Source: Vibrio ostreicida (GTDB lineage Bacteria; Pseudomonadota; Gammaproteobacteria; Enterobacterales; Vibrionaceae). Taken from it: a DNA stretch of 64,000 nt. Of this stretch, positions 9,583-20,884 are shown piece after piece. The number at the start of each line of letters is the position of its first letter. Positions within the stretch are counted from its first letter, which is position 1. The DNA lies in NCBI RefSeq assembly GCF_013074385.2, contig NZ_JABEYA020000011.1, positions 22,583-86,582 on the forward strand, in the 5' to 3' direction. Position numbers and translations under genes: made by a program. Under the pieces are notes generated by a model that saw only the letters and a list, made by a program, of their open reading frames with translations, searched no databases and was not told the DNA's origin.

Positions 9583-10221
9583 ATGAAGCTAAGAAAGTTA
9601 GCTGCTTCGATGGTATTGTTGTTTGGGTCTTCGATGGTGAACGCCAATGAGTTGGCTGATATCGGTGAACCCATTCCCATATATACCGAAGCTGAATTAA
9701 TAAAACTGATCGATGAGCGTCAACATTTAGAGCGTATAAAAGCAGACAATTGTCAGTTGGTTGAAGACATTGTCGCACGGGCAACGCGAATTAGTTTGCC
9801 ATCGTATGAATTTTTGTATGGTGACATGCTGGCTTGGGGGGTGTGTGTCGATCAGGATGTTGAGCTGGGCTTGTACTATATGGAAAGTGCGGCGCATCAG
9901 GGGTTGCCCGCTGCCCTAGAGCAGCTTGGGCGGTACTATTCGCGTGGGACTTTGGTTCAACAAGACAAGGAACGGGCGATCCCTTATTTACGAGAAGCGG
10001 CAGCCATGGGTAATTTAAATGCTCGGATCCATTTGGCGGAATTGCTGCTGCGAGACTACGGCAGTCCTCTTGATTACGAGGATGCCTATCGGTGGCTTTA
10101 CAGCTCAGCGACGGCGGATCAACGCATGCATAAGCGTATTTCTATTCTTCGTCAGGGATTAGAAAGGAGAATGCCGGAAAATATCATCGCCAAGGCAAAA
10201 CGGCGAGACACTTTTTGGTAG
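9583..10221 (+). CDS. motX: Sodium-driven polar flagellar motor protein MotX
   Basis: 212 residues from ATG at 9583; a GTG at 9574 is an unlikely alternative. A signal peptide (MKLRKLAASMVLLFGSSMVNA) sends it to the periplasm, where MotX with MotY forms the T ring that anchors the PomA/PomB stator. The body has Sel1-type repeats: DMLAWGVCVDQDVELGLYYM, AAHQGLPAALEQLGRYYSRG and AAAMGNLNARIHLAELL. Two cysteines (in DNCQLVED and GVCVDQ) fit the known MotX disulfide. The gene is placed between purA and rnr, as in V. cholerae, and is preceded by a sigma-28 type promoter. Confidence 0.92.
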   Translation: MKLRKLAASMVLLFGSSMVNANELADIGEPIPIYTEAELIKLIDERQHLERIKADNCQLVEDIVARATRISLPSYEFLYGDMLAWGVCVDQDVELGLYYMESAAHQGLPAALEQLGRYYSRGTLVQQDKERAIPYLREAAAMGNLNARIHLAELLLRDYGSPLDYEDAYRWLYSSATADQRMHKRISILRQGLERRMPENIIAKAKRRDTFW

Positions 10222-10278
10222 TTGAGGTGCACCGCTTTGTCCAACTGCACTTGGACATCAGCGACAGCCATTTTCTTC

Positions 10279-10303
10279 AATGCCCGGTTTGATGCCGGGC
10301 ATT
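10279..10303 (+). terminator. Probable terminator after motX
   Basis: AATGCCCGG pairs perfectly with CCGGGCATT across a 7-base loop, 58 bases after motX. The following stretch (ATTGATTTCC) is only moderately T-rich, so termination may be partial. Confidence 0.6.
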
Positions 10304-10450
10304 ATTGATTTCCCACTATCATGCTAGCTAAGGCGAACGTTTGCTACCAAAAAGGCGCCAAAAGTGACGATTTTGCGGTGACTTACCTGTAGGTTCGTGC
10401 CTGACTCGGATATACTGTTGTCAATCCCTTCCTCTTAATTAGGCGTGCCT

Positions 10451-12913
10451 ATGTCAGACAATACCCATAATGACCCGTTTGCAGATCGTGAATCGGAAAA
10501 TTATGAAAACCCAATCCCAAGCCGGGAGTTTATCCTCGAATTTTTGAAGCAAGCCAGCGCACCAATGAATCGGAACGATCTCTTTGATGCCCTCAAGCTC
10601 GAAGGTGAGGAGCAATACGAAGGTCTGCGTCGTAGACTTCGGGCAATGGAGCGAGATGGCCAGCTGGTGTTTACCCGCCGCCAATGTTACGCCTTGCCAG
10701 AGAAGCTCGAAATGGTCAAAGGTTACGTGATTGGGCATAAAGATGGTCATGGTTGGGTTCGTCCTGAAGGCAGTGTTGGCAAAGACAATGACATTGTTTT
10801 GCCGCATCACCAGATGAAAAATATTATCCATGGTGATTTTGTGTTAGTTCAGCCGACTGACAACTCAAAACGTGGACGCAAGGAAGGGCGCCTAGTTCGC
10901 GTATTAGAGGAACGCCAAACACAAATAGTCGGTCGTTTTTTCATGGAGTACGGCTACTCGTACGTCGTGCCTGATGATTCGCGTATGAGTCAGGATATCT
11001 TGATCCCGAATGACTTGCGTGCCGGCGCACGTATGGGCAATGTTGTCGTGATTGAAATCACCGACCGTGGCACGCGCTCGCGTGGCATGATGGGTAAGGT
11101 CATTGAGGTGCTTGGTGAAAATATGGCGCCGGGTATGGAAACGCAAATTGCCATCCGGACCCACCAAATCCCTAACGATTGGCCTGAAGCGGTTGAGAAG
11201 CAGATAGAAAACCTCGGTGAGGAAGTGCCCGAAGACGCCAAAGTGGATCGGGTGGATTTACGTGACTTACCGTTGGTGACCATCGATGGTGAGGATGCAC
11301 GTGATTTCGATGATGCGGTCTATTGTGAAGCCAAAAAGAGCGGTGGATGGCGCCTGTGGGTCGCGATTGCCGATGTGAGCTATTACGTTAGACCTGATTC
11401 TGCCTTAGACAAAGAAGCAATCAACCGGGGTAACTCGGTGTACTTCCCCTCTCAAGTCGTGCCTATGTTGCCAGAGGTATTGTCCAACGGCCTGTGTTCC
11501 TTGAACCCACAAGTTGACCGTCTGTGTATGGTGTGTGAGATGACCATCTCTGAGTCAGGAAAGTTGTCCGGTTATAAACACTATGAAGCCGTGATGAATT
11601 CCCATGCTCGCCTCACTTACAACAAGGTCCACGATATTCTTGAGGGCAACGAAGAACTCAGCAACCGCTATGAGCCATTGGTTCCCCACTTACAAGAATT
11701 GCACAAGATGTACAAGGTGCTGAAACGGGCGCGAGACAATCGCGGGGCGATTGAATTTGAAACGGTTGAAACCAAGTTTATCTTCAATGCAGAGCGTAAA
11801 ATTGACAGCATTGAACCTGTCATTCGAAACGATGCGCATAAACTCATCGAAGAATGTATGATTCTGGCTAATATTGCCTCGGCGGCGTTGGTTGAGAAAG
11901 CCAAAGAAGCGGCGTTGTACCGGATTCATGAATCTCCAGGAGAACTTAAGCTACAAGGCTTCCGTGATTTCTTGGGTGAATTGGGGTTACACCTCAATGG
12001 TGGATTAGAACCTTCTCCGACGGACTACGCCGATTTAGTCAAACTCATCGCTCAACGTCAAGACAAAGAACTGATTCAGACCATGTTACTGCGCTCAATG
12101 AAGCAAGCGGTTTATAATGCTGACAACTGCGGTCACTTTGGCCTTGCTCTCAAGCGTTATGCTCATTTTACGTCACCGATTCGCCGTTATCCTGACCTTC
12201 TGCTTCATCGTGCGATTAAGTACCTGATTGAAAAAGAGCAGGGTCGGAATCAAGATCGTTGGACACCGACGGGTGGTTACCACTATTCATTTGATGATAT
12301 GGATTTCTACGGTGAGCAGTGCTCGATGACGGAACGCCGTGCCGATGATGCGACCCGTGAAGTGTCCGATTGGCTCAAATGTGAATATATGCAGGACCAT
12401 GTCGGTGAAGAGTTGGAAGGGGTTATTGCCAATGTGACCGGTTTTGGTTTCTTTGTCCGTTTAACCGATCTGCATATTGATGGCTTGGTCCATATTTCGG
12501 CGCTGGCTAACGATTACTACCAATTTGACCCAATAGGTCAAAGGCTTATCGGTGAAAGCTTTGGCGCGATTTATCGTCTCGGCGACGCGGTTAAAGTTAA
12601 GGTGTTGTCGGTCAATCTCAATGATCGTCAAATTGACTTTGAATTAACCGACACAAGTCGTAAGCTACGCGGCACAGGCAAAACGGCGAAGAAACGCGCG
12701 GTGGAAGCTCAGCAGAAAGCGAAAGCGAAAAAGAACGCCGCAGCTAATGGACGTCGTTCGGTCGATAAGGCAAAACCTCTGGTAGAGCCGACCAAACGTC
12801 CTGATGGCAGCAAAGAGGAAGGCAACGGCAAAAAAGTCACTAAAAAACCTTCTGATAAACCGGGAAAGAAAAAGCCACGTCATAAAGCGAAAAAAGCACG
12901 TAGCAGCAAATAG
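10451..12913 (+). CDS. rnr: Ribonuclease R
   Basis: 820 residues from ATG at 10451. A 3'-5' exoribonuclease of the RNB family that degrades structured RNA, acts in ribosome quality control and matures rRNA and tmRNA. Order of domains: N-terminal winged helix (about 25-90), two cold-shock OB folds (about 90-250), the RNB core with catalytic aspartates in [13 protein letters not shown] (about 279-291), an S1 domain starting near 651 ([15 protein letters not shown]), and a lysine-rich tail from about 735 to the end that helps strip RNA structure. Sixteen bases separate it from rlmB, so the two are likely cotranscribed. Confidence 0.96.
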   Translation: MSDNTHNDPFADRESENYENPIPSREFILEFLKQASAPMNRNDLFDALKLEGEEQYEGLRRRLRAMERDGQLVFTRRQCYALPEKLEMVKGYVIGHKDGHGWVRPEGSVGKDNDIVLPHHQMKNIIHGDFVLVQPTDNSKRGRKEGRLVRVLEERQTQIVGRFFMEYGYSYVVPDDSRMSQDILIPNDLRAGARMGNVVVIEITDRGTRSRGMMGKVIEVLGENMAPGMETQIAIRTHQIPNDWPEAVEKQIENLGEEVPEDAKVDRVDLRDLPLVTIDGEDARDFDDAVYCEAKKSGGWRLWVAIADVSYYVRPDSALDKEAINRGNSVYFPSQVVPMLPEVLSNGLCSLNPQVDRLCMVCEMTISESGKLSGYKHYEAVMNSHARLTYNKVHDILEGNEELSNRYEPLVPHLQELHKMYKVLKRARDNRGAIEFETVETKFIFNAERKIDSIEPVIRNDAHKLIEECMILANIASAALVEKAKEAALYRIHESPGELKLQGFRDFLGELGLHLNGGLEPSPTDYADLVKLIAQRQDKELIQTMLLRSMKQAVYNADNCGHFGLALKRYAHFTSPIRRYPDLLLHRAIKYLIEKEQGRNQDRWTPTGGYHYSFDDMDFYGEQCSMTERRADDATREVSDWLKCEYMQDHVGEELEGVIANVTGFGFFVRLTDLHIDGLVHISALANDYYQFDPIGQRLIGESFGAIYRLGDAVKVKVLSVNLNDRQIDFELTDTSRKLRGTGKTAKKRAVEAQQKAKAKKNAAANGRRSVDKAKPLVEPTKRPDGSKEEGNGKKVTKKPSDKPGKKKPRHKAKKARSSK

Positions 12914-12928
12914 TAAGCGGAATAATGA

Positions 12929-13672
12929 ATGAGTAATGAATATATTTACGGCATACATGCGGTAAAAGCGGTTCTCGATAAAGAGCCAGAACGTTTGATT
13001 GAAGCTTTTGTGCTTAAAGGTCGTCAAGATGACCGCTTAATGCCGATCTTAAATGAACTGCAAGTCTGCGGTGTGTCGATTCAGCAGATGACCCGCAAGA
13101 CACTTGATGATAAAGCCCGTGGAGCCAATCATCAGGGTGTAATGGCTCGTGTGAAGCCGGCCAAGCAGCTCAATGAGAATGATTTGGACGATATACTTGC
13201 TAAGCATGAAGCGCCCTTAATATTGGTATTGGATGGCGTGACCGATCCTCATAACTTGGGCGCGTGTTTGCGTAACGCCGATGCGGCTGGAGTTGCAGCG
13301 GTGATTGTGCCGAAAGACAAGTCAGCATCAATGACGGCAACGGTGAGCAAGGTCGCTTGTGGCGCCGCTGAAACGGTAGCGTTAGTTCGTGTGACCAACT
13401 TGGCTCGAACAATGCGTACGCTGCAAGAGCAAGGCGTTTGGTTTGTTGGTACTGCCGGCGAGGCCACACAAGACATTTATCAAGCAAAACTGACGGGCTC
13501 ACTCGGGATTGTCATGGGCGCAGAAGGTGACGGTATGCGCCGCCTGACACGTGAAACGTGTGATGACTTGATTAAGATCCCGATGGCAGGGACTGTTTCC
13601 AGCCTCAATGTCTCTGTTGCATCAGGGGTATGCTTGTTCGAAGCCGTGCGGCAACGGCTGACGACTTCGTAA
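12929..13672 (+). CDS. rlmB: 23S rRNA Gm2251 2'-O-methyltransferase RlmB
   Basis: 247 residues, SPOUT/TrmH class with a C-terminal trefoil knot. It methylates the ribose of G2251 in the P loop of 23S rRNA using S-adenosylmethionine. The N-terminal 75 residues are the substrate-binding domain. Knot motifs are [34 protein letters not shown] and [18 protein letters not shown]. It lies directly behind rnr, the conserved pair in gammaproteobacteria. Confidence 0.95.
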   Translation: MSNEYIYGIHAVKAVLDKEPERLIEAFVLKGRQDDRLMPILNELQVCGVSIQQMTRKTLDDKARGANHQGVMARVKPAKQLNENDLDDILAKHEAPLILVLDGVTDPHNLGACLRNADAAGVAAVIVPKDKSASMTATVSKVACGAAETVALVRVTNLARTMRTLQEQGVWFVGTAGEATQDIYQAKLTGSLGIVMGAEGDGMRRLTRETCDDLIKIPMAGTVSSLNVSVASGVCLFEAVRQRLTTS

Positions 13673-13692
13673 GACAATTCAAGCTTGCAATC

Positions 13693-13719
13693 AAACGCAG
13701 ACGATCGGTCTGCGTTTTT
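13693..13719 (+). terminator. Terminator after rlmB
   Basis: AAACGCAGA pairs with TCTGCGTTT across a 7-base loop and is followed by a run of T. It ends the rnr-rlmB unit before the S10 promoter. Confidence 0.88.
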
Positions 13720-13832
13720 ATTTCGCTCCAGTTAAGGTCTCGGACTCTCAGTCTTTGCCCGTGACTCGACAGCCAACATCGTGAATCTCTCCTGCTTTCA
13801 ATCACTTCTTCCGCTTATTTTTCAAACAGCAC

Positions 13833-13860
13833 TTGCATGTCAAATTGTGATCTGTATAAT
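13833..13860 (+). promoter_or_regulatory. Promoter of the S10 operon
   Basis: TTGCAT (13833-13838) and a perfect TATAAT (13855-13860) are 16 bases apart. The GC-rich start region GCCTCGCACT right after it resembles the discriminators of growth-rate controlled promoters. It is the strongest match between rlmB and rpsJ. Confidence 0.75.
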
Positions 13861-13866
13861 GCCTCG

Positions 13867-14475
<609 letters not shown>

Positions 14476-14488
14476 GGGAGATTAGAGA

Positions 14489-15118
14489 ATGATTGGTCTA
14501 ATCGGTCGTAAAGTGGGTATGACCCGCGTATTTACTGAAGAAGGCGTTTCTATCCCAGTCACTGTTGTTGAGGTTGAAGCTAACCGTATTTCTCAAGTTA
14601 AAACTCTTGAGACTGACGGCTATGCAGCAATCCAGGTAACGGCTGGTACTAAGAAAGCTAACCGTGTAACTAAACCAGAAGCAGGTCACTTTGCTAAAGC
14701 AGGTGTTGAAGCTGGTCGCGGTCTTTGGGAATTCCGTTTGGAAAACGATGAAGAGTTTGCAGTTGGCGCTGAGCTAACAGTTGAACTGTTCAACGAAACT
14801 AAGAAAGTAGACGTTACTGGTACATCTAAAGGTAAAGGCTTCCAAGGCGCTGTTAAGCGTTGGAACTTCTCTACTCAAGATATGACTCACGGTAACTCAT
14901 TGTCTCACCGTGCACCGGGTTCAATTGGCCAATGTCAAACTCCAGGTCGCGTATTTAAAGGCAAGAAAATGGCAGGTCACATGGGTGCTGAGCGTGTAAC
15001 GACTCAAAACCTAGAGATCGTACGTGTTGACGCTGAGCGCAATCTGCTTCTTATTAAAGGTGCAGTACCAGGCTCAACAGGTGGCAACGTGATCGTTAAA
15101 CCAGCTGTTAAAGCATAA
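14489..15118 (+). CDS. rplC: 50S ribosomal protein L3
   Basis: 209 residues, full length. An early assembly protein of the 50S subunit whose loop reaches toward the peptidyl transferase centre. The loop is recognised by [20 protein letters not shown]; the glutamine before Cys is the equivalent of the residue methylated by PrmB in E. coli (QNQ there, QCQ here). Thirteen bases after rpsJ with an AGGGAG ribosome site. Confidence 0.98.
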   Translation: MIGLIGRKVGMTRVFTEEGVSIPVTVVEVEANRISQVKTLETDGYAAIQVTAGTKKANRVTKPEAGHFAKAGVEAGRGLWEFRLENDEEFAVGAELTVELFNETKKVDVTGTSKGKGFQGAVKRWNFSTQDMTHGNSLSHRAPGSIGQCQTPGRVFKGKKMAGHMGAERVTTQNLEIVRVDAERNLLLIKGAVPGSTGGNVIVKPAVKA

Positions 15119-15135
15119 CGTCTCAGGAGTAAGTA

Positions 15136-15738
15136 ATGGAACTAATGGTTAAAGGTGCCGATGCACTAACTGTTTCCGAAACTACTTTCGGACGTGAGTT
15201 TAACGAAGCTCTTGTACACCAAGTAGTTGTTGCGTTTGCAGCAGGTGCTCGTCAAGGTACTCGTGCTCAGAAAACACGTTCAGAAGTTTCTGGCGGTGGC
15301 GCTAAGCCATGGCGTCAAAAAGGTACTGGCCGTGCGCGTGCTGGTACAATCCGTAGCCCAATCTGGCGTACAGGTGGTGTTACTTTTGCTGCGAAACCAC
15401 AAGATCACAGCCAAAAAGTAAACAAAAAAATGTACCGTGGTGCTATGAAGAGCATTCTTTCTGAGCTTGTTCGTCAAGAGCGTTTAATCGTTGTTGATAA
15501 CTTCTCAGTAGAAGCACCAAAAACGAAAGAGCTTGTAGCTAAGCTGAAAGAGCTTGAGCTAACAGACGCGCTTATCGTGACTAGCGAAGTAGATGAAAAT
15601 CTATTCCTAGCAGCTCGTAACCTATACAAAGTTGACGCTCGTGATGTTGCTGGAGTTGATCCAGTTTCACTAATCGCGTTCGACAAAGTTGTAATGACTG
15701 CTGATGCAGTTAAGCAAGTTGAGGAGATGCTAGCATGA
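15136..15738 (+). CDS. rplD: 50S ribosomal protein L4, operon regulator
   Basis: 200 residues. It binds 23S rRNA, and its long basic loop ([20 protein letters not shown]) lines the peptide exit tunnel. In enterobacteria L4 is also the repressor of the S10 operon, acting on the leader. The C-terminus [12 protein letters not shown] is typical. Its last four bases overlap the rplW start (ATGA). Confidence 0.98.
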   Translation: MELMVKGADALTVSETTFGREFNEALVHQVVVAFAAGARQGTRAQKTRSEVSGGGAKPWRQKGTGRARAGTIRSPIWRTGGVTFAAKPQDHSQKVNKKMYRGAMKSILSELVRQERLIVVDNFSVEAPKTKELVAKLKELELTDALIVTSEVDENLFLAARNLYKVDARDVAGVDPVSLIAFDKVVMTADAVKQVEEMLA

Positions 15739-16037
15739 TCACTGAAGAGCGTATCCTAAAAGTTCTACGTGCTCCGCACATCTCTGAAAAAGCAACTATG
15801 GCTGCTGAGAAAGCGAATACTATCGTTTTCAAAGTATCGATAGATGCGACTAAAAAAGAGATCAAAGCAGCTGTAGAGAAGCTATTTGAAGTTGAAGTTA
15901 AGTCTGTAAATACTCTTATTAATAAGGGTAAGACCAAACGTCAAGGTCTACGCCAAGGTCGCCGCAGCGACGTTAAAAAAGCGTACGTTACCTTGAAAGA
16001 AGGTCAAGATCTTGACTTCGTTGGCGGCGCGGAATAA
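15735..16037 (+). CDS. rplW: 50S ribosomal protein L23
   Basis: 100 residues. It sits at the tunnel exit and is the docking site for trigger factor and SRP. The N-terminus [19 protein letters not shown] is diagnostic. The ATG overlaps the rplD stop by four bases, so translation is coupled. Confidence 0.97.
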   Translation: MITEERILKVLRAPHISEKATMAAEKANTIVFKVSIDATKKEIKAAVEKLFEVEVKSVNTLINKGKTKRQGLRQGRRSDVKKAYVTLKEGQDLDFVGGAE

Positions 16038-16052
16038 CAGGAGTAGTTAAGA

Positions 16053-16877
16053 ATGGCTATTGTTAAATGTAAGCCGACTTCCCCTGGTCGTCGTCACGTC
16101 GTTAAAGTTGTTAACGCTGACCTACACAAGGGCAAGCCATACGCACCTCTTTTAGAGAAAAACTCTAAAAATGGTGGTCGTAACAACAACGGTCGTATTA
16201 CAGTACGTCACATCGGCGGTGGTCATAAGCACCACTACCGTGTTATTGATTTCAAACGTACTAAAGACGGTATCCCAGCGAAAGTTGAGCGTCTTGAATA
16301 CGATCCAAACCGTAGCGCTAACATCGCTCTAGTTCTGTACGCAGACGGTGAGCGTCGTTACATCCTAGCACCTAAAGGTGTTGCTGCTGGTGATGCTATC
16401 CAGTCTGGTGCTGATGCGCCAATCAAGGCCGGTAACACTCTACCAATGCGTAACATCCCAGTAGGTTCAACAGTACATAACGTTGAACTTAAGCCTGGTA
16501 AAGGTGGTCAGCTAGCTCGTTCTGCGGGTGCTTATGCTCAAATCGTCGCTCGCGACGGTGCATACGTCACTATCCGTCTACGTTCTGGCGAAATGCGTAA
16601 AGTTCTCTCTGAAGGCCGTGCAACAATCGGTGAAGTGGGTAACTCTGAGCATATGCTACGTGAACTTGGTAAAGCTGGTGCTAGCCGCTGGCGTGGTGTT
16701 CGTCCTACCGTTCGCGGTGTGGTAATGAACCCAGTTGACCACCCACACGGTGGTGGTGAAGGCCGTACATCTGGTGGCCGTCACCCAGTATCACCATGGG
16801 GTCAGCCAACTAAAGGCTTCAAGACTCGTAAGAACAAACGCACTGACAAGTACATCGTACGTCGTCGTAACAAGTAA
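16053..16877 (+). CDS. rplB: 50S ribosomal protein L2
   Basis: 274 residues. A primary 23S rRNA binding protein required for subunit joining and for peptidyl transferase activity. The conserved C-terminal segment [20 protein letters not shown] carries the histidine equivalent to E. coli His229. The basic tail [18 protein letters not shown] is intact. Confidence 0.98.
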   Translation: MAIVKCKPTSPGRRHVVKVVNADLHKGKPYAPLLEKNSKNGGRNNNGRITVRHIGGGHKHHYRVIDFKRTKDGIPAKVERLEYDPNRSANIALVLYADGERRYILAPKGVAAGDAIQSGADAPIKAGNTLPMRNIPVGSTVHNVELKPGKGGQLARSAGAYAQIVARDGAYVTIRLRSGEMRKVLSEGRATIGEVGNSEHMLRELGKAGASRWRGVRPTVRGVVMNPVDHPHGGGEGRTSGGRHPVSPWGQPTKGFKTRKNKRTDKYIVRRRNK

Positions 16878-16898
16878 TCTATTTAAAGAGGAATCGCC

Positions 16899-17177
16899 AT
16901 GCCACGTTCTCTCAAGAAAGGTCCATTTATCGACCTACACTTGCTGAAGAAGGTAGAGAAAGCGGTGGAAAGCGGAGACAAAAAGCCTATTAAGACTTGG
17001 TCCCGTCGTTCAATGATCATCCCTACGATGATCGGTTTGACCATCGCTGTCCATAATGGTCGTCAGCACGTACCAGTATTTGTAACTGAAGAAATGATCG
17101 GTCACAAACTGGGTGAATTCGCACCAACACGCACTTACCGCGGCCATGTCGTGGATAAGAAAGCGAAGAAGCGTTAA
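16899..17177 (+). CDS. rpsS: 30S ribosomal protein S19
   Basis: 92 residues, family length. It contacts S13 and the A-site finger in the 30S head. It begins [19 protein letters not shown] and ends with a basic tail. AGAGGAA precedes the start, 21 bases after rplB. Confidence 0.98.
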   Translation: MPRSLKKGPFIDLHLLKKVEKAVESGDKKPIKTWSRRSMIIPTMIGLTIAVHNGRQHVPVFVTEEMIGHKLGEFAPTRTYRGHVVDKKAKKR

Positions 17178-17187
17178 GGAGTAGATG

Positions 17188-17520
17188 ATGGAAGCACTAG
17201 CTAAACATAACTTTGCTCGCATTTCGCCTCAGAAAGCACGCTTAGTTGCGGATCAAATTCGTGGTAAATCTGTAGACCAGGCTCTAGAAATTCTAACGTT
17301 CAGCAACAAAAAAGCGGCTGAATTAGTGAAGAAAGTTCTTGAGTCAGCTATCGCTAACGCGGAGCACAATGAAGGCGCAGATATTGACGATCTAAGTGTC
17401 GCAAAAATCTTCGTAGATGAAGGCCCGATCATGAAGCGTATTATGCCTCGTGCTAAAGGTCGTGCGGATCGTATCTTGAAGCGTTCAAGCCACATCACTG
17501 TTGTTGTAGCAGACGCTTGA
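17188..17520 (+). CDS. rplV: 50S ribosomal protein L22
   Basis: 110 residues from the second of two adjacent ATGs (17188), which has AAGGAG at the right distance and gives the usual start MEALAKH. Its long beta hairpin ([20 protein letters not shown]) forms part of the narrowest section of the exit tunnel and is where macrolide resistance changes occur. Confidence 0.97.
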   Translation: MEALAKHNFARISPQKARLVADQIRGKSVDQALEILTFSNKKAAELVKKVLESAIANAEHNEGADIDDLSVAKIFVDEGPIMKRIMPRAKGRADRILKRSSHITVVVADA

Positions 17521-17537
17521 GACTAGGAGAGTAAGCA

Positions 17538-18236
17538 ATGGGTCAAAAAGTACATCCTAATGGTATTCGTCTAGGCATCGTTAAGCCTTGGAATGCTACA
17601 TGGTTTGCTAACACCAAAGATTTCGCTGACAACCTAGACGGCGACTTCAAGGTACGTCAGTTCCTTACAAGCGAACTGAAAAAAGCATCTCTTTCACGCA
17701 TCGTTATCGAGCGTCCTGCTAAGAGCATCCGTGTGACTATTCACACTGCTCGTCCAGGTGTTGTTATCGGTAAGAAAGGTGAAGATGTAGAGAAACTACG
17801 CACAGCTGTCGCAAAGATTGCAGGTGTACCAGCGCAAATCAATATCGCTGAAGTACGTAAGCCTGAACTTGATGCACAGCTTGTTGGTGATAGCATCGCA
17901 TCTCAGCTAGAGCGTCGTGTTATGTTCCGTCGTGCTATGAAGCGCGCGGTACAGAATGCTATGCGTCTAGGCGCTAAAGGTATCAAAGTAGAAGTAAGCG
18001 GTCGTCTTGGCGGCGCTGAAATTGCACGTTCTGAGTGGTATCGTGAAGGCCGTGTGCCTCTACACACTCTACGTGCTGACATTGATTACGCAACTTCTTC
18101 GGCTCACACCCAATACGGTGTGATCGGCATCAAAACTTGGATTTTCAAAGGTGAAATTCTAGGCGGTATGCCAGCAGCTAACGCTGTAGAGCCTAAAGGC
18201 GATAAGCCTAAGAAGCAGCGTAAAGGCCGTAAGTAA
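17538..18236 (+). CDS. rpsC: 30S ribosomal protein S3
   Basis: 232 residues. It forms part of the mRNA entry channel and has helicase-like activity with S4 and S5. The N-terminal KH domain shows the RNA-binding loop [15 protein letters not shown]. The C-terminal domain has [20 protein letters not shown], and the last residues are a basic tail ([13 protein letters not shown]). Confidence 0.98.
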   Translation: MGQKVHPNGIRLGIVKPWNATWFANTKDFADNLDGDFKVRQFLTSELKKASLSRIVIERPAKSIRVTIHTARPGVVIGKKGEDVEKLRTAVAKIAGVPAQINIAEVRKPELDAQLVGDSIASQLERRVMFRRAMKRAVQNAMRLGAKGIKVEVSGRLGGAEIARSEWYREGRVPLHTLRADIDYATSSAHTQYGVIGIKTWIFKGEILGGMPAANAVEPKGDKPKKQRKGRK

Positions 18237-18247
18237 GGAGTTGACAG

Positions 18248-18658
18248 ATGCTACAACCTAAACGTACTAAGTTCCGTAAGGTTCAGACAGGTCGTAACCG
18301 TGGTCTAGCTAAAGGTACTGATGTAAGCTTCGGCGAATTCGGTCTTAAAGCTACTGGCCGTGGTCGTCTAACTGCTCGTCAAATCGAAGCGGCACGTCGT
18401 GCAATGACACGTCACGTTAAGCGTCAAGGTAAAATCTGGATCCGTGTGTTCCCAGATAAGCCTATCACAGAAAAACCACTTGAAGTTCGTCAGGGTAAGG
18501 GTAAAGGTAACGTTGAGTACTGGGTAGCCCAAATCCAACCTGGAAAGGTAATGTACGAAATGGGTGGTGTACCTGAAGAATTGGCACGTGAAGCGTTCCG
18601 CCTAGCGGCTCGTAAACTGCCTTTCAAAACTACATTTGTAACTAAGCAGGTGATGTGA
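18248..18658 (+). CDS. rplP: 50S ribosomal protein L16
   Basis: 136 residues. A late-assembly protein near the A site; in E. coli the arginine in the FPDKPIT-containing region is hydroxylated by RoxA. The N-terminus [19 protein letters not shown] and the motif [20 protein letters not shown] are diagnostic. The stop shares a base with the rpmC start. Confidence 0.98.
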   Translation: MLQPKRTKFRKVQTGRNRGLAKGTDVSFGEFGLKATGRGRLTARQIEAARRAMTRHVKRQGKIWIRVFPDKPITEKPLEVRQGKGKGNVEYWVAQIQPGKVMYEMGGVPEELAREAFRLAARKLPFKTTFVTKQVM

Positions 18659-18849
18659 TGAACGCACAAGATCTACGCCAAAAAAGCGTTGAAGAGCTTA
18701 ACACTGAGCTATTGAATTTGTTGCGCGAACAGTTCAACTTGCGTATGCAAGCGGCGACTGGTCAGCTACAGCAAACTCATACTCTGAAAGCTGTACGCCG
18801 TGATATCGCACGCGTGAAAACTGTTTTGACTGAGAAGGCAGACGCATAA
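18658..18849 (+). CDS. rpmC: 50S ribosomal protein L29
   Basis: 63 residues, the E. coli length, from ATG at 18658, which overlaps the rplP stop (TGATG). A two-helix protein at the tunnel exit beside L23. The core [20 protein letters not shown] is highly conserved. Its stop overlaps the rpsQ start by one base. Confidence 0.97.
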   Translation: MNAQDLRQKSVEELNTELLNLLREQFNLRMQAATGQLQQTHTLKAVRRDIARVKTVLTEKADA

Positions 18850-19103
18850 TGAGCGAAGTAAAACGTACTCAACAAGGTCGTGTAGTTAGCGACAAGATGG
18901 ACAAGTCTATCACTGTTGCTATCGAGCGCATGGTTAAACACCCTATTTACGGCAAGTTCGTAAAGCGCACGACTAAAGTACACGCACATGACGAAAACAA
19001 CGAATGTGGCCTAGGCGACAAAGTTGAAATCGCAGAGTGTCGTCCTCTGTCTAAGACTAAGTCTTGGGCATTGGTGAAAGTTGTAGAAAAAGCGAAAATT
19101 TAA
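18849..19103 (+). CDS. rpsQ: 30S ribosomal protein S17
   Basis: 84 residues with an OB fold. A primary 16S rRNA binding protein. It contains [20 protein letters not shown] and ends [13 protein letters not shown]. Last gene of the S10 operon here, followed by an intrinsic terminator and the spc promoter region. Confidence 0.97.
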   Translation: MSEVKRTQQGRVVSDKMDKSITVAIERMVKHPIYGKFVKRTTKVHAHDENNECGLGDKVEIAECRPLSKTKSWALVKVVEKAKI

Positions 19104-19123
19104 TCTCGTTAGGTCTACAGCGA

Positions 19124-19162
19124 AAGCGGCTCCAGAAAATATTTTGGGGCCGCTTATTTTTT
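19124..19162 (+). terminator. Terminator at the S10/spc boundary
   Basis: AAGCGGCTCC and GGGGCCGCTT form a 10-bp stem (one mismatched or G-T pair) with a 12-base loop, then ATTTTTTG. It lies 20 bases after rpsQ. Confidence 0.8.
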
Positions 19163-19185
19163 GACTACCCAAGCAACAAAAAGGG

Positions 19186-19194
19186 TGGTACAAT
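19186..19194 (+). promoter_or_regulatory. Promoter of the spc operon (extended -10)
   Basis: TGGTACAAT is an extended -10 element (TGn plus TACAAT) 72 bases before rplN. A TTGACT at 19161-19166 overlaps the terminator T-run, but it is 22 bases away and so too far to be a regular -35. Confidence 0.5.
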
Positions 19195-19220
19195 TCGCGT
19201 CCCTTTTAAAGAGGCAGCCC

Positions 19221-19245
19221 GACCCGTGAGGGTCTAGTTTTTTTT
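19221..19245 (+). terminator. Attenuator-like hairpin in the spc leader
   Basis: GACCC-GTGA-GGGTC, then TAG and eight consecutive T. It has the form of a short intrinsic terminator and lies downstream of the predicted spc promoter but 20 bases before rplN, so it could act only by letting part of the transcripts through. Confidence 0.6.
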
Positions 19246-19265
19246 ATATTTAGCGGAGCACTAAC

Positions 19266-19637
19266 ATGATCCAAATGCAAAGTATGCTGGACGCAGCTGA
19301 TAACTCAGGCGCTCGCAGCGTAATGTGTATTAAGGTTCTGGGTGGCTCTCACCGTCGTTATGCACACATCGGTGACATCATTAAAGTTACTGTTAAGGAA
19401 GCAATTCCACGCGGTAAAGTTAAAAAAGGTGATGTACTGAAGGCGGTGGTAGTTCGCACCCGTAAAGGCGTACGTCGTCCAGACGGTTCTGTCATTCGCT
19501 TCGACCGTAATGCTTGTGTATTGTTAAACGACAACTCTGAGCAACCAATCGGTACACGTATCTTTGGTCCTGTGACACGTGAACTTCGTGGCGATAAGTT
19601 CATGAAGATCGTTTCACTGGCTCCAGAAGTTCTGTAA
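19266..19637 (+). CDS. rplN: 50S ribosomal protein L14
   Basis: 123 residues, the usual length. It lies at the subunit interface, forms bridge B8 and is the docking site of the silencing factor RsfS. Conserved: [20 protein letters not shown] and [20 protein letters not shown]. First gene of the spc operon, behind a hairpin-containing leader. Confidence 0.98.
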   Translation: MIQMQSMLDAADNSGARSVMCIKVLGGSHRRYAHIGDIIKVTVKEAIPRGKVKKGDVLKAVVVRTRKGVRRPDGSVIRFDRNACVLLNDNSEQPIGTRIFGPVTRELRGDKFMKIVSLAPEVL

Positions 19638-19650
19638 GGAGCACGTAAAG

Positions 19651-19968
19651 ATGGCAGCTAAAATCCGTCGTAATGACGAAGTGATCGTTCTTGCTGGTAA
19701 AGATAAAGGCAAGAAAGGTAAAGTAACTAAGGTCCTAGCAACTGGTAAAGTTATCGTTGAAGGTATCAACCTTGTTAAGAAACACCAAAAACCTGTTCCA
19801 GCCCTCGGCACCCAAGGTGGTATCGTAGAGCAGGAAGCGGCAATTGATGCTTCAAACTTGGCGATTTTCAACGCAGCTACTGGTAAAGCTGACCGTATCG
19901 GTTTCCGTTTTGAAGATGGTAAGAAAGTTCGTTTCTTTAAGTCTAATAACGAAATCGTTTCTAACTAA
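19651..19968 (+). CDS. rplX: 50S ribosomal protein L24
   Basis: 105 residues with an N-terminal KOW motif ([20 protein letters not shown]). An assembly initiator protein binding the 5' end of 23S rRNA. AAGGAG precedes the start, 13 bases after rplN. Confidence 0.97.
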   Translation: MAAKIRRNDEVIVLAGKDKGKKGKVTKVLATGKVIVEGINLVKKHQKPVPALGTQGGIVEQEAAIDASNLAIFNAATGKADRIGFRFEDGKKVRFFKSNNEIVSN

Positions 19969-19992
19969 TTAGAAGTAATTTGGAGTTCTACT

Positions 19993-20532
19993 ATGGCGAA
20001 ACTGCATGATTACTACAAGTCGTCTGTAGTCGCTGAGCTTACCAAAGAGTTCAGCTACACAAGCGTCATGCAAGTCCCTAGAATCGAGAAAATCACCCTT
20101 AACATGGGTGTTGGTGAAGCAATCAACGATAAGAAACTGCTAGAAAATGCAGCGTCTGATATGGCAACGATCTCTGGTCAGAAGCCACTTATCACAAAAG
20201 CGCGCAAATCTGTTGCAGGTTTCAAAATCCGCGAAGGCTACCCTATCGGTTGTAAAGTAACCTTGCGTGGCGAACGTATGTGGGATTTTCTTGAGCGTCT
20301 TATTAATATCGCTCTTCCACGTGTACGTGATTTCCGTGGTGTTAGCGCTAAGTCTTTTGACGGACGCGGTAACTACAGCATGGGCGTTCGCGAGCAAATC
20401 ATCTTCCCGGAAATTGACTTTGATAAAGTTGATAGAGTACGCGGTCTAGACATCACTATTACGACGTCTGCTGGTACTGATGAGGAAGGCCGTGCTCTGC
20501 TGGCTGCCTTTAACTTCCCATTCCGCAAGTAA
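19993..20532 (+). CDS. rplE: 50S ribosomal protein L5
   Basis: 179 residues. It binds 5S rRNA and contacts S13 and P-site tRNA across the subunit interface. Conserved: [18 protein letters not shown] and [17 protein letters not shown]. In E. coli the S8 repressor target of the spc operon lies around this gene start; I did not verify the S8-binding fold here. Confidence 0.98.
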   Translation: MAKLHDYYKSSVVAELTKEFSYTSVMQVPRIEKITLNMGVGEAINDKKLLENAASDMATISGQKPLITKARKSVAGFKIREGYPIGCKVTLRGERMWDFLERLINIALPRVRDFRGVSAKSFDGRGNYSMGVREQIIFPEIDFDKVDRVRGLDITITTSAGTDEEGRALLAAFNFPFRK

Positions 20533-20549
20533 GGTGAAGGGTTACTGTT

Positions 20550-20855
20550 ATGGCTAAAAATTCAATGAAAGCACGTGAAGTAAAACGTGCGAAGCTTGTT
20601 GCTAAGTTCGCTGAGAAGCGTTCTGCGCTAAAAGCAATCATTAGCGATGTAAACGCATCAGAAGAAGATCGTTGGAATGCGGTTCTAAAACTGCAATCTC
20701 TTCCACGTGATTCAAGTGCATCACGTCAGCGCAACCGTTGCAACCAAACTGGTCGCCCACACGGTTACCTACGTAAGTTCGGTCTAAGCCGTATTAAGGT
20801 TCGTGAAGCTTGCATGAAAGGCGAGATTCCGGGTCTTCGTAAGGCTAGCTGGTAA
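20550..20855 (+). CDS. rpsN: 30S ribosomal protein S14 (zinc-free form)
   Basis: 101 residues, the long form without the CxxC pairs of the 61-residue zinc form. The C-terminal [20 protein letters not shown] is diagnostic. In the 30S head it contacts S3 and S10. Unlike L36 of the same operon it needs no zinc. Confidence 0.97.
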   Translation: MAKNSMKAREVKRAKLVAKFAEKRSALKAIISDVNASEEDRWNAVLKLQSLPRDSSASRQRNRCNQTGRPHGYLRKFGLSRIKVREACMKGEIPGLRKASW

Positions 20856-20884
20856 TTGCCACTTAATCATTTGGAGTAAATCAT

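Noticed and set aside
19161..19194. TTGACT/TACAAT as a standard promoter pair before rplN
   Set aside because: The spacing is 22 bases, too long for sigma-70. Only the extended -10 element was kept.
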